Positions 18,328 through 27,516 of a stretch of DNA of 64,000 nucleotides are shown one piece after another. Under the pieces are notes generated by a model. It saw only the letters and a list, made by a program, of their open reading frames with translations. It made no database searches and had not been told where the DNA came from. Positions within the stretch are counted from its first letter, which is position 1. Every line of letters begins with the position of its first letter. The translations under genes and the position numbers were made by a program. This stretch comes from Lentibacillus populi. Its GTDB lineage: Bacteria; Bacillota; Bacilli; Bacillales; Amphibacillaceae. The stretch is taken from assembly GCA_014642895.1 (NCBI GenBank), contig BMJD01000005.1, positions 62,001-126,000 of the forward strand. Direction: 5' to 3'.

Positions 18328-19566
18328 TTATTTAATATCAAACGCCCACGTACCATTACGAAATACCGCTTCTGAAGTCCCATCTTCCTTGACTCCATCA
18401 ATGTCAAGCTGCTCCGACCCAATCATAAAATCGACATGGTTCAAGCTGTCATTAACACCATGCTTATCAAGGTCATCCTCGCTCATTTCCGCACCGCCTG
18501 CCAAATTAGTCGGATATGCTTTTCCGAGTGCGATGTGGCATGAAGCATTTTCATCAAATAGCGTATTGTAAAAAATCAGTCCGGACTGGGAAACCGGTGA
18601 CTCATGTGGTACGAGTGCGACTTCGCCAAGCCTCCGTGCGCCCTCATCCGTATCCAGTAAATGTTTTAACGTATCTTCCCCTTGTTCTGCTTTAAAATCA
18701 ACAACTTTTCCATCTTTAAATGTCAACGTAAAATTGTCGATCAAGCTTCCACCATAATTTAATGGCTTTGTACTGGAAACTGTACCATTCACACCGTATT
18801 TATGTGGCATAGAAAAAACCTCTTCCGTCGGCATATTGGGATTAAAGGTAATTCCTTTCTCTGATACTGCCGAACCCCCTTTCCAAATGTGACCTTCAGG
18901 CAGTTCCATTTCCAGATTTGTTCCCGGTGCTTTAAAGATTAGTTTTTTGTAATTTTTCTTATTCAGCAGTTCACGAGCCGTTTTTAATGTTGCATTATGT
19001 TCTTTCCAGGCAGCAATTGGATCATCCTTGTCAACCCGGACAATTTTTACAATGGCATCCCACAGGCTTTCTATCGCCTCTTCTTTTGATTTATCCGGGA
19101 AAATTTTTTGGGCCCAATCACCAGTTGGAATCGAGATGATTGACCATGTTATACGATCGTTCATCGTGTATTGCCGGAAATTCTTCATCTTCTGTGCGCG
19201 CGCCTTGCTAGCTTTAGCAACACGTGACGGATCAATATCTTTTAACAAATCGGGGTTCGTCGAACGTATGGACAAAACAGCTGCACCATCTTCGGCATAT
19301 GTATCATGCAGCCTTACTTTCCAATCGGGGAAGTCATTGATAACTTCGTCTGGTGCATTTTCATAAAATAGCTTTGTTAATTCGTCATCACCCCAATTAA
19401 TGTGTACATCTTTAGCTCCCAATTCGTATGCTTTTCGAACGACAATTCTGGTAAAATCTGCACCTTCAATTGGCGCATTAATCATGAGTGCCTGATTTTT
19501 TTGTAAGTTGACTCCCTTCTTTAATGCTAATTCAGCATATTTCTCCTGTGTTTGTTTACTTACCAT
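18328..19566 (-). CDS. ampS: M29 family metallo-aminopeptidase (AmpS/aminopeptidase T)
   Basis: This 412-residue cytosolic peptidase removes N-terminal residues using two metal ions. M29 landmarks are visible: the N-terminal MVSKQTQEKYAELALKKGVN, GHIWKGGSAVSEKGITFNPN and MPTEEVFSMPHKYGVNG (conserved Glu and His ligands), and near the C-terminus HIALGKAYPTNLAGG and LNHVDFMIGSEQLDIDG. Length is normal for the family. ATG 19564-19566 follows TGGGAGGTAGAAACG. The gene is isolated, with a hairpin terminator downstream. Confidence 0.93.
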   Translation of the reverse strand: MVSKQTQEKYAELALKKGVNLQKNQALMINAPIEGADFTRIVVRKAYELGAKDVHINWGDDELTKLFYENAPDEVINDFPDWKVRLHDTYAEDGAAVLSIRSTNPDLLKDIDPSRVAKASKARAQKMKNFRQYTMNDRITWSIISIPTGDWAQKIFPDKSKEEAIESLWDAIVKIVRVDKDDPIAAWKEHNATLKTARELLNKKNYKKLIFKAPGTNLEMELPEGHIWKGGSAVSEKGITFNPNMPTEEVFSMPHKYGVNGTVSSTKPLNYGGSLIDNFTLTFKDGKVVDFKAEQGEDTLKHLLDTDEGARRLGEVALVPHESPVSQSGLIFYNTLFDENASCHIALGKAYPTNLAGGAEMSEDDLDKHGVNDSLNHVDFMIGSEQLDIDGVKEDGTSEAVFRNGTWAFDIK

Positions 19567-19957
19567 CGTTTCTACCTCCCAAAAATTTCGTTTAATACGT
19601 GTTCTTAAGTTGTCAAATTAACAGGTCACCAAGATCGCCAAATCATTAGCCAACGTCGACCTGGCACGTTCTTTGTGCCCGCATTTCTTTGTTCTGATTA
19701 CAACTTTTTGAACATCCCCTACGACTATTATTTCATAAAAATAAAAGGATTACCAAATAATTTTTTAATTGTGCGATTTATTTTTGCGACTTTTCGGATC
19801 ATCATGTATTTATTTACGGAAAGCCTTTCATATGTTATGATCATATTAGGTTACTTTTCGTAATTACTTATGTCATAGCTCTCATTAAAGCCATTGCTGG
19901 GTTATGATATAATAATGTCAAGATAAAACTAATTATACCATAGTGAAGGTGATCTTC
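19567..19957. other. Intergenic region with a repeat P remnant
   Basis: 391 bases without a supported gene. ACTTTTTGAACATCCC at 19703-19718 matches one arm of palindromic repeat P. TATAAT at 19908-19913 may be the -10 of the downstream regulator gene, but no good -35 was seen. Confidence 0.5.
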
Positions 19958-20287
19958 ATGGAAGAATTATGTCCACGTTTTGAAAAGGCAATGCAGCTTA
20001 TGAGTAAACGATGGGTCGGGCTTATTTTGTTCGAACTGTTAAAAGGTACCAAACGTTTTTCAGAAATGGAAACAGACTTGCCAATCAGCGGAAGATTGCT
20101 CTCTGACAGGTTAAAAATGCTAGAAAAAGAAGGAATTGTTGAGCGAAATATATACTCGGAATTCCCGGTTCGAATCGAATATTCATTATCGGAAAAGGGA
20201 AAAGCATTAGAACCAGTCATCAAAGAAATTCAGGAATGGGCGGAAGACTGGATTACGATGGAAGAAATTAAGGAGCAAAACGGTTAA
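19958..20287 (+). CDS. HxlR-family winged-helix regulator with N-terminal cysteine
   Basis: This 109-residue DNA-binding protein belongs to the HxlR (MarR-like) family. It begins MEELCPRFEKAMQLMSKRWV, with Cys5 at the position of the redox-sensing cysteine of YodB-type regulators, and continues with FELLKGTKRFSEMETDLP and a wing ending RIEYSLSEKGKALEPVI. It resembles B. subtilis YvaP/YodB. ATG 19958 is used because GAAGGTGAT is suitably spaced; an in-frame GTG at 19943 overlaps that site. No adjacent reductase gene on either side reveals the target. It is followed by a strong terminator. Confidence 0.85.
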   Translation: MEELCPRFEKAMQLMSKRWVGLILFELLKGTKRFSEMETDLPISGRLLSDRLKMLEKEGIVERNIYSEFPVRIEYSLSEKGKALEPVIKEIQEWAEDWITMEEIKEQNG

Positions 20288-20292
20288 GTTGC

Positions 20293-20325
20293 AGCAGGCT
20301 GTTGATGAGACAGCCTGCTTTTTTA
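20293..20325 (+). terminator. Intrinsic terminator of the HxlR gene
   Basis: AGCAGGCTGT/ACAGCCTGCT with a seven-base loop, followed by TTTTTT. Confidence 0.92.
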
Positions 20326-20533
20326 TAAAGGAAAAGCACACTGCCCTGTTCCGCGAGGTATGTGCTTTAGTGTGGTTTGGCGTAGTTGCAAGGAGCAACA
20401 CGAACATTCTTTTACAGGAGATTCGCTCCTGCGTATATGATTCAATTGGAGTTTCATCGTTATGGGCTACTTAATATAGAAACACCTTAAGAATTGGCAT
20501 CACCGCTTTCTTCTGGAGATGCAAGCCAACCTA

Positions 20534-21931
20534 TTAATCGGTTGCTTCCTTTTTATTTGTATAAACAACCGAATACCCGATCAAGGAAAAAATAATCGAT
20601 ATAATTGGCACACAATAATTTAACACGGCATAAGGTGCATAGGCCCATGCACTGACACCTAACGTACTCAATACGAAAACAGCATCTGTACTCCAAGGCA
20701 CTAATGCCGAGGTAATGGTTCCACCGTCTTCTAGGGCACGGGAAAGATTTTTCGGGTGCAGTTCTTTATCCTTAAAGCTTTTTGCATACATTCTACCTGG
20801 AATAATAATCGATATATACTGTTCTGCCGTTATCACGTTTGTGAAAAAGGATGAAACGACAGTGGTTGCACACAGGCTTTTACCTGTACGCGCCAGTTTT
20901 AAAATTTGTTCGACGATGGCATTTAACATTCCGGTACTCTCCATCAGGCCGCCGAATATCATGGCTACCATGGCTAACGATATGGTATACATCATGGAAT
21001 CCAATCCGCCCTGTTTCAATAAATGATCAACCGTTTCATTTCCTGTCTTAATGGAATATCCGCCTTGCAGAGCATTAACTGCTTCCCCGATACTCCCTCC
21101 TTGAATCAAGATATCTGCCAGAAATCCTAAAATAATTCCCACAGTCAGTGCTGGCAGGGCTGGAACTTTCTTAACTACCAGAAGAATGACAACAAGCGGG
21201 ATCAGTAACAGCCATGGCGAAATGACAAAATTAGCCTGCAAATTATTCATTACAGCATCAATATTTTCCGTATTGACTGTATTACCAGCAAACTTCAACC
21301 CCATAAAAAAATACACAATAAAAGCAATAATAAAAGCAGGTACCGTTGTATAAAGCATGTGTTTAATGTGTTCAGACAATTTCGATCCAGCAATTCCGGA
21401 TGCAAGAACGGTTGTATCAGAAAGGGGAGACATTTTATCACCAAAAAAGGCACCAGAAACAATTGCACCGACAATCATAGCAGGCGGGATCCCCATACTG
21501 ATTCCAATCCCCATTCCAGCAACACCGATCGTTCCAATTGTCGACCATGAGCTGCCAATCATCACGGTAACGATAGCACAAATAATGAGCATGGCAGCAA
21601 GGAAAAATGATGGTGAAATAATTTCCAGTCCATAATAGATCATAGTCGTAACAATTCCCCCACCAATCCAGGCACTGATAATCAGGCCAACCAATATCAA
21701 AATAATCACCGCAGGCAGCACTTTCGTAATTCCTTGGTAAATAAATTTCTCCAAATCACTCCACGAATAACCACACATCCATGCGATAAAAGCAGCCACA
21801 ACCGCCCCAAGAAGAATAGGAATATGCGGCGACCCTTCAAACACAATAATGACAAATGTCATGGCCACAATCATGACCAAAAACGGGATCAACGCTAAAC
21901 CTAATGAGATCTTTTTTTTGGGCTTTTCCAT
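20534..21931 (-). CDS. nhaC: Na+/H+ antiporter NhaC
   Basis: This 465-residue protein has about 12 membrane segments. NhaC-family blocks are visible: GAFFGDKMSPLSDTTVLAS (the conserved D-K-x-S-P-x-S-D-T-T core), TVMIGSSWSTIGTIGVAGM, ITAEQYISIIIPGRMY and EDGGTITSALVPWSTDAVF. It extrudes sodium in exchange for protons, fitting a salt-tolerant or alkali-tolerant host. ATG 21929-21931 is chosen because GGAGG lies 8 bases before it; an upstream TTG at 21944-21946 overlaps the ribosome site. Confidence 0.93.
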   Translation of the reverse strand: MEKPKKKISLGLALIPFLVMIVAMTFVIIVFEGSPHIPILLGAVVAAFIAWMCGYSWSDLEKFIYQGITKVLPAVIILILVGLIISAWIGGGIVTTMIYYGLEIISPSFFLAAMLIICAIVTVMIGSSWSTIGTIGVAGMGIGISMGIPPAMIVGAIVSGAFFGDKMSPLSDTTVLASGIAGSKLSEHIKHMLYTTVPAFIIAFIVYFFMGLKFAGNTVNTENIDAVMNNLQANFVISPWLLLIPLVVILLVVKKVPALPALTVGIILGFLADILIQGGSIGEAVNALQGGYSIKTGNETVDHLLKQGGLDSMMYTISLAMVAMIFGGLMESTGMLNAIVEQILKLARTGKSLCATTVVSSFFTNVITAEQYISIIIPGRMYAKSFKDKELHPKNLSRALEDGGTITSALVPWSTDAVFVLSTLGVSAWAYAPYAVLNYCVPIISIIFSLIGYSVVYTNKKEATD

Positions 21932-22213
21932 TTTCATAGCCTCCAATTTGGTAATTTTCTTTATCTATTTCTACAAATCTATGAATTTATAACCTCAAAA
22001 ATACAAGAAACAGTATATTTGGATTATCAACGGCTAATTTAACCCGTTTATTATTCTGGTTGAGCTTATTTTAAAAAATATTACTTTATTATGGTAAAGC
22101 AATAAAGTAACAAAGTCAACCCGTTTTTTAAAGCATAAAAGGCTACTTTTAATGCCCTTTCTGACCTTCTATATGAAGATGGGATTACCTATTGAATTTG
22201 GCCTATGAATGTT
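21932..22213. other. Intergenic region, nothing recognised
   Basis: About 280 AT-rich bases between the nhaC start and the terminator at 22214-22256. No supported gene or clear regulatory motif. Confidence 0.5.
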
Positions 22214-22256
22214 AAAAACCGATTATGCATCACTATTGTGAGATAATCGGTTTTTT
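22214..22256 (-). terminator. Intrinsic terminator of the ycn copper operon
   Basis: AAAACCGATTAT/ATAATCGGTTTT stem around a 16-base loop, with T-runs on both sides. It is about 80 bases past the ycnI stop. Confidence 0.85.
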
Positions 22257-22334
22257 AATAAGTCTGTGTTTAAAAGTCTCATTGTATCGTTTGGTAACGC
22301 TTCGAACCATAACTTTCCAATTTGTTTATATATG

Positions 22335-22976
22335 TCAGGCACGTTTACGGAATAAGCTGATAATCGCTAACAGGATTGCAATTGTTGCGAGTGAAATCGG
22401 TAACAAGTTGTTAGTAGTGCCTGAGGTGGTATTATCTTCATCGGCTTTTTCCTCTGTTGTATTACCCGAATCAGCTATTTGGTTATCCCCGTGAGGTGCA
22501 GCACCATCCCCCTCGACAACCTTTGTCACAGAAGCTGGCTCATCTGCATCAGCAGGACCAACCCAATCGACAACTGATCCATCGTCATATGTCTGGTGAG
22601 CCTTCCAGCTGAATTCTCCAGGCTCACCAGGATTTGCCCCGATAAAAGAAAACTCGATAAATTCATTCGGTCCAATGCCTTTATCCTTTGCAAGCCATGT
22701 TACTGAGGTAATCACATCATTGTCGTCCTTCTTCAATTTATAATCCCAATCTAGCATCGGTAAAACAGAAACAAGATTTATACCTTCCGGGACTTCCAAT
22801 TTTACTTCGGTTGTATTCGTATCCTTCTCTACAGGGACACGCACTGTGTATTTTTCGTAGGCATTTGTTGAACTTTCACTCGGATGTACCGTCACATGTG
22901 CCTCAGCAATAGGCACCATTACGAACAGGAAGAGCACTGCGAATAATGGTATGAACCATTTTGTTCTTTTTATCAT
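22335..22976 (-). CDS. ycnI: YcnI-type copper-binding membrane-anchored protein (DUF1775)
   Basis: This 213-residue protein has a signal peptide ending PIAEA, so the mature chain starts with His27 in HVTVHPSESSTNAYEKYTV. An N-terminal histidine is the copper ligand in the DUF1775 family. The domain continues through FSWKAHQTYDDGSVVDWVGP, then a low-complexity linker and a C-terminal membrane anchor (LLPISLATIAILLAIISLF) with a positive tail. It would sit on the outer face of the membrane and pass copper to or from YcnJ. It is last of four genes in the ycnK operon, 30 bases after ycnJ, and is followed by a terminator. Confidence 0.92.
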   Translation of the reverse strand: MIKRTKWFIPLFAVLFLFVMVPIAEAHVTVHPSESSTNAYEKYTVRVPVEKDTNTTEVKLEVPEGINLVSVLPMLDWDYKLKKDDNDVITSVTWLAKDKGIGPNEFIEFSFIGANPGEPGEFSWKAHQTYDDGSVVDWVGPADADEPASVTKVVEGDGAAPHGDNQIADSGNTTEEKADEDNTTSGTTNNLLPISLATIAILLAIISLFRKRA

Positions 22977-23006
22977 TTAACTGAACCTCCTATTTATAAT
23001 TTATCA

Positions 23007-24632
23007 TCAATGATTTCCGTCTCCGGTAACAAATATATCACCATCTGTCCATTCTTTCTGGTCACCCCCCGGATATTTCGCTATAATATCGAGACGCCAG
23101 GTTCCAGACATGGAAAATGGTAATACTACTCCATAATCACCGGATTCCGCTTTTTCTGCAGTAAATGGGCCATCTTTCATTCCATGGTCGGGCATGGAAA
23201 TAGCAACGGTCACTTCTTCCGGTTGTTCACCATTCACTTCAGGAATTTCGATGGTCATTTTCTGGTCGCCTGTTTTTAGCTTATCGATGTAGACGGCTGC
23301 TTTGGCCTGACCATCTGCCAATGTATCTTCATATGACTTAACAGCAGTTGGGTAAGCTGTTTGACTCATCCATACACCTATTACAATGACAACCAAACCG
23401 ACAATCCATTCCACCCGGATAACACGAGATGTAGTAAACTTCTCACGTTTTCTCCATCTTAACGTTTGGAATAGCGCCAAACATAGCATAAGGATCGTCA
23501 AGATGATTTTAATAAGCAACAAGGTACTCCATCCCATCCAATCGGTTATCACCGCAGTCCAACCAGTCTGGAGAAAGACCATGATAAATCCGGAAACGAT
23601 TACTAATCCCGAAGCAATCATCATCTTGGTTACAAAAAATGGCCTAAATTCCTTCCATAAAATATCTTTGTCCTGCTTTCGCTGCCAAATTACGAGTAAA
23701 ATAACATACGCAAGCGCCCCAAGCCAAAAAGCAATTGACAGCTGGTGGATAATCCGCGGAATCAAAGCAAGCGTTGAGTTTTCCAATCCCCAAACATGGC
23801 CACCAAAGGCTGGAATGACAGCAAGTAACAACCACATAAACAAATACCAGCCACGCATCATTCCCGGAATGAGCAGCATAATCAGAACAAACAATTGCGC
23901 GAACAGCATAAGTATGAAAGGAAACTGAATTAATAAATCCCATCTTCCGTTGAATACCGTTTTCATCAACCCCGGTGGCAGGGCCGTACCATATGTTGCC
24001 AGTTCGACGATTGTTCCTAACAAAAGGGCCGCAGCACCAACTCGTCTACCTTTCTTAAATGTTGTATCAAGGCTTGGAAAATGACGTCTCTCAGCTAGCC
24101 AGCCAAACCAGAACAAACCTGCCCCCAAAAGTATTAATCCTTCCACAATCGTACGGGCGGCAATTAGAGGTCCTGCATTCTCCCCAGCGCCAGCGACCGA
24201 CTTAGCCCCGCCCGCGGTTGGCTCACCTACAGCAAAAGCGTATGAACCACTAACGGGGTGACCGTCCAACGAGACCACATTCCATTGAACAGTATAAGTC
24301 CCTTGTATCAGCTCTGGCAGCGTAAACTCAAGGAGTGGAGACCGCTCTGGCCCGCCCGCATCGGGATTCCCTGTAAAGACCGGTTTTGCATTCCAATCGT
24401 AAATGGTAACCGTAGCAAGATCCTGCTCAATCGGCTCGTTAAAACGCAATTTTAAGGTCGGTGGCGATTCCTCTGCGACTACCTTTTCAGCTGGTGTCAT
24501 CTCCAATAAAGTGGAATGCGCTTCAACATTTGAAGTATAAAGGAATGTGAGCCAAAACCCGATGAGTAAGGCAATAAACTTAGCACAACGGGTAAACCCT
24601 TTGCTATGTAAACTGCCTGCTGTTTTATTTAT
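23007..24632 (-). CDS. ycnJ: YcnJ copper import protein (CopC-CopD fusion), apparent ATA start
   Basis: This 541-residue copper transporter has a signal peptide, an extracellular CopC domain whose mature N-terminal residue would be His39 (after SNVEA), and a CopD membrane domain of about eight segments. A YcnI-independent extracytoplasmic tail follows. No ATG, GTG or TTG starts the frame: the upstream in-frame stop is TGA at 24648-24650, and the only conventional codon before the CopC core is TTG at 24504-24506, inside it. A convincing signal peptide is encoded from ATA at 24630-24632, which lies 8 bases after GGAGG. That start gives the length I recall for B. subtilis YcnJ. ATT at 24636-24638 is the alternative. 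A point mutation or sequencing error is possible. Confidence 0.82.
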   Translation of the reverse strand: MNKTAGSLHSKGFTRCAKFIALLIGFWLTFLYTSNVEAHSTLLEMTPAEKVVAEESPPTLKLRFNEPIEQDLATVTIYDWNAKPVFTGNPDAGGPERSPLLEFTLPELIQGTYTVQWNVVSLDGHPVSGSYAFAVGEPTAGGAKSVAGAGENAGPLIAARTIVEGLILLGAGLFWFGWLAERRHFPSLDTTFKKGRRVGAAALLLGTIVELATYGTALPPGLMKTVFNGRWDLLIQFPFILMLFAQLFVLIMLLIPGMMRGWYLFMWLLLAVIPAFGGHVWGLENSTLALIPRIIHQLSIAFWLGALAYVILLVIWQRKQDKDILWKEFRPFFVTKMMIASGLVIVSGFIMVFLQTGWTAVITDWMGWSTLLLIKIILTILMLCLALFQTLRWRKREKFTTSRVIRVEWIVGLVVIVIGVWMSQTAYPTAVKSYEDTLADGQAKAAVYIDKLKTGDQKMTIEIPEVNGEQPEEVTVAISMPDHGMKDGPFTAEKAESGDYGVVLPFSMSGTWRLDIIAKYPGGDQKEWTDGDIFVTGDGNH

Positions 24633-24819
24633 TGTAATCCCCTCCTCTCACAGATTATTTCTCTCTTTCCTGTTGAAGCGAAAGCAAGCATTCCCGTCAC
24701 CCTTCCTAAAACAGGCTATAGTGGGGGACAGCTCAGCTAATTTCCTAACTCACATTCTTAACAAAAATCATTTATCTATTGAAAGAAATGAAGAACCCGC
24801 GGCCCATTTCGTTCCCTTC

Positions 24820-25233
24820 CTAATTCTTCGTATCTGAACCTTTTTCAACCGTAATTGACTTTTTCGGCATCTTGTGCAGACCCTCAGCTGTCGTATGTGC
24901 ATACATTTCAAAAATGCCCTCATGGTCAAAAGCTACTTCTGCCGTGTATGTTCCATCGCCATTATTTTTCGCATCGACCTTTGTACTGTTGTCTTCATCT
25001 CCCTTTTCCCAATATTCAAAAACGACTTCTTCCGCTTCTTTCACTTTTTCATCACCGTATGTAACATTCGCTTTTAGTTCGACAGTTTCATCTACTTTAG
25101 CAGTCTTCGGAACGTTAAAAACAACATCCAGCATTTTGATTTCATCACCACCACTTGCATTATCATCATTACCACAAGCAGCGAGTACAGCTAATGAAAT
25201 GAACAAAACCAACATTACTAACTTCTTCATCAT
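24820..25233 (-). CDS. YtkA/FixH-like lipoprotein in the copper operon
   Basis: This 137-residue lipoprotein has a signal peptide ending in the lipobox LAVLAAC (Cys20), then an acidic Asn/Asp-rich linker and a beta-sandwich domain. DVVFNVPKTAKVDETVELKA, GDGTYTAEVAFDHEGIFEMY and AHTTAEGLHKMPKKSITVEK fit the YtkA/FixH-like domain. Conserved His and Met near the end could bind copper. ATG 25231-25233 follows GGAGGG by 6-7 bases. It lies between ycnK and ycnJ, an extra member compared with the B. subtilis ycnK-ycnJ-ycnI set, and probably works with them outside the membrane. The copper role is inferred from position. Confidence 0.85.
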   Translation of the reverse strand: MMKKLVMLVLFISLAVLAACGNDDNASGGDEIKMLDVVFNVPKTAKVDETVELKANVTYGDEKVKEAEEVVFEYWEKGDEDNSTKVDAKNNGDGTYTAEVAFDHEGIFEMYAHTTAEGLHKMPKKSITVEKGSDTKN

Positions 25234-25299
25234 GATAATCCCTCCATCATTTTCCAACTCAAGTAACTTTGTTTACATCAGAAGATAGGCAAGTTGGAC

Positions 25300-25420
25300 C
25301 CCCACCATTCCGAATTGGCTAGGCTGCCTTCTGCGTCCGATTGGCAGCTTTCCTAGCTTGGATTGGTAATTTTTTTCACGTCGATCGGCGGTTTTCGCTT
25401 CCGACTAGCAGCTTTATTAG
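25300..25420. repeat. Degenerate tandem array, about 21-22 bp period
   Basis: Imperfect units such as CGAATTGGCTAGGCTGCCTT, CGATTGGCAGCTTTCCTAGC and CGATCGGCGGTTTTCGCTTC, each with an NGATTGGC-like core, lie between ycnK and the lipoprotein gene. It is the most diverged of the period-21 arrays. Confidence 0.45.
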
Positions 25421-25425
25421 GTTTC

Positions 25426-26022
25426 CTATTCTTGGTGGTGTTTACCGCAACACGAATGCCCACCGTTCATTTTCTGGAAAATAACCTCGATTACTTCACT
25501 GAATGTATTCACCTGGCCACCAAACCCTTTGACAAAATTATCCGCAGGTTCTTTCTGCTCAAATGTTAGAACCTGTGGTTTACAGCAGCCAATATCTACA
25601 GATGCGTCCACTACATACCAGGCTAACGGGGCACTAATGGTCGTTTGTTTAAAAAAATCAGGACAAATTGCTTGAACAACCTTTTTACCTAGTTGACGAT
25701 GGCGGAGCAGTCCACAATGTGCACAACACGCCATTTCCGTTTCATTGTTTGATAGAATAAGCCGGTACGCTAATCTGTCTTGAATTTTTCGGCTGCAAAA
25801 GACACAAACTTCGACGTTAGAATGATTACCGGGTTGTTGTTCCCGAACTAACGAAATGCCTCCAAAGGTTTTCATAACAACCCCTTCATTGATCAATGGT
25901 TTAATATCTCGGTGAATGGTCATTTCCGATACACCCAACAGCTCGCTTAAATCTGTAATTTTTATGTTTTGTTTATCTCGTACCAATTCTTTAATACGAT
26001 TTTGGCGTTCTATTGGTAACAT
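25426..26022 (-). CDS. ycnK: YcnK-type copper-responsive repressor (DeoR HTH plus NosL-like domain)
   Basis: This 198-residue regulator has an N-terminal DeoR-type helix-turn-helix (MLPIERQNRIKELVRDKQNI, then LSELLGVSEMTIHRDIKPL). A C-terminal NosL-like domain carries many cysteines and histidines (VCVFCSRKI, CCAHCGLLRH, SVDIGCCKPQ and a tail GGHSCCGKHHQE). In B. subtilis YcnK represses ycnJ when copper is sufficient. Here it is the first gene of the minus-strand copper operon. Upstream, TTGTTT and TATAAA separated by 18 bases form a possible promoter overlapping an AT-rich palindrome (TTATTT/AAATAA) that could be its operator. The cysteine-rich tail fits direct copper sensing. Confidence 0.92.
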   Translation of the reverse strand: MLPIERQNRIKELVRDKQNIKITDLSELLGVSEMTIHRDIKPLINEGVVMKTFGGISLVREQQPGNHSNVEVCVFCSRKIQDRLAYRLILSNNETEMACCAHCGLLRHRQLGKKVVQAICPDFFKQTTISAPLAWYVVDASVDIGCCKPQVLTFEQKEPADNFVKGFGGQVNTFSEVIEVIFQKMNGGHSCCGKHHQE

Positions 26023-26319
26023 ATTTTCTCCCCATTCACAATTTGATTATTTATAACTAAAAATAACAATTCCAAACAAAGTATAGCGATTACAGTTCGA
26101 TTTATCAATGAAATTTATGTGAACGATCTGTGAATACTTGGTAAACTTTCCAACTATCAGCCCTTTTTAAGCTATTCAAAGATTTGTTATATTCTCACAC
26201 AATACTGAGCGTTTTTAGTAATAACCCAAGCCTATCCAAACATATGGTAAAACGGTGACGAAATTTTTCCCCATCCATGAAAGACGGTACAAACCAAACT
26301 GTTTTAAATTCCCCTTAAA

Positions 26320-26368
26320 GAGGATGTTCAAAAAGTCCCAAATGATAAGTGGCGACTTTTTGAATACG
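26320..26368. repeat. Palindromic repeat P, copy 1
   Basis: GAGGATGTTCAAAAAGTC on the left and GGCGACTTTTTGAA on the right form inverted arms around CCAAATGATAAGT. The same arms occur at 42708-42753 and 49731-49781. Confidence 0.75.
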
Positions 26369-26597
26369 CACATAAATTCTAAAAATCCCTCAGCAATAAC
26401 CATGAATATCCTTATATTATTAAGTACTTCATGCAGTGGGGATTTCAATGCTGTTAATTTTATGGAATGTAAACCGTAGTCATCAAACTTGACGGGTTAT
26501 AAGAGCGAGGTGTTCTTTTTTATTCCTTAATTGGACGCAAGCCCGAGTGCCCCGCTATTCCCAAATTCGATATTGACATAGTGTACTTCTGTTAATG

Positions 26598-26606
26598 TGG
26601 TATAAT
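26598..26606 (+). promoter_or_regulatory. Extended -10 promoter element of ctaG
   Basis: TGGTATAAT is a perfect extended -10, 30 bases before the ctaG start codon. A TTGACA lies upstream but at 22 bases, too far for an ideal -35. Confidence 0.55.
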
Positions 26607-26635
26607 AGCTAATCAAAACAAGGAGGGGTTGGCTC

Positions 26636-27487
26636 ATGTTTGATAAGATACTGCTATTAGGACCGATCACATGGCATATTCCTTTCTTGACTGGTCTTTT
26701 ATGTATAGCCAGCTTATACGTATTCTTCGTTAAACGAGTTGCGAAGATCAACCTGACTCATCCGCAAGTCCTTCTCTTTTTGTTTGGCATCGGATTGTTA
26801 TACGTGATAACTGGTAGTCCTTTAGCAAAATTTAGTCACCTCTCATCTAGTCTGCATATGACGCAGATGAGCATCCTTTATTTTATTGTCCCGCCTGTTA
26901 TATTGTTGGGAATTCCAAAACACCTATTTGAATTTTTATGGAAAACCCCCTGGATGAAAAAAATATGCAAGTTATTGCTCCCGTCGATGATTGCCCTGAT
27001 TACGTTTGCTATTCTATTCTTTATGTACCATTTGCCAATTGTCTTAACCGTTCTGACAAAAAGTAATTCTCTTCATAATGGATATTTAAGTTTTCTGTTT
27101 GTTTTATCCTTTGGTATGTGGTGGCCAATCGCAACCCCTGATCCAAAACAGCGCTTATCGAATAAACAGAAAAAACGGTATGCATTGCTGAGTGGGCTTA
27201 TTTTAATGCCGGCCTGTGTTTTGTTCATCTTGAATGCACTATTTGATGGCACAAATAATCCATTACTTGCTCAAGCAACCTCCAATCTCTGTTTTCCATT
27301 ACAGTCCGGTTCGGGTCCTGTCTCGTTACTTCCGCCACCGTTTAACACGAAGCTTGATCAATTGGCGGCAGGTGTCTTCATGATGGGATTGCACAAAATT
27401 GGTCTGATGATCACGGTTAAACTTGGCGGCAAAGAGGCAAATTCCCATTTTGCTGGAGCATACTTGCATAAACAAATAAGCCCATAA
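26636..27487 (+). CDS. ctaG: CtaG-type cytochrome c oxidase assembly protein
   Basis: This 283-residue membrane protein has about seven segments and belongs to the CtaG (caa3_CtaG) family required for copper insertion into, or assembly of, caa3 oxidase in Bacillus. Typical features are the start MFDKILLLGPITWHIPFLTG, the segment SHLSSSLHMTQMSILYFIVP with conserved His and Met, GMWWPIATPDP in a loop, and GLHKIGLMIT near the end. ATG 26636 follows AAGGAGGGG. It is alone here, away from the cta operon, but next to the copper genes, supporting a copper delivery role. A hairpin terminator follows. Confidence 0.9.
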   Translation: MFDKILLLGPITWHIPFLTGLLCIASLYVFFVKRVAKINLTHPQVLLFLFGIGLLYVITGSPLAKFSHLSSSLHMTQMSILYFIVPPVILLGIPKHLFEFLWKTPWMKKICKLLLPSMIALITFAILFFMYHLPIVLTVLTKSNSLHNGYLSFLFVLSFGMWWPIATPDPKQRLSNKQKKRYALLSGLILMPACVLFILNALFDGTNNPLLAQATSNLCFPLQSGSGPVSLLPPPFNTKLDQLAAGVFMMGLHKIGLMITVKLGGKEANSHFAGAYLHKQISP

Positions 27488-27516
27488 ATGCTCCGTAAAA
27501 GTGAAAGACCTTCGTG

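Larger units (their letters stand above)
26023..26635. other. Intergenic region between divergent copper operons
   Basis: 613 bases between ycnK and ctaG. It contains repeat P copy 1 (26320-26368), no credible gene, and the ctaG promoter at its right edge. A 77-codon open frame on the minus strand (26215-26448) runs through the palindrome and is not convincing. Confidence 0.5.

Noticed and set aside
26215-26448. 77-codon minus-strand gene between ycnK and ctaG
   Set aside because: It reads through palindrome P, lacks a clear ribosome site and resembles no family.
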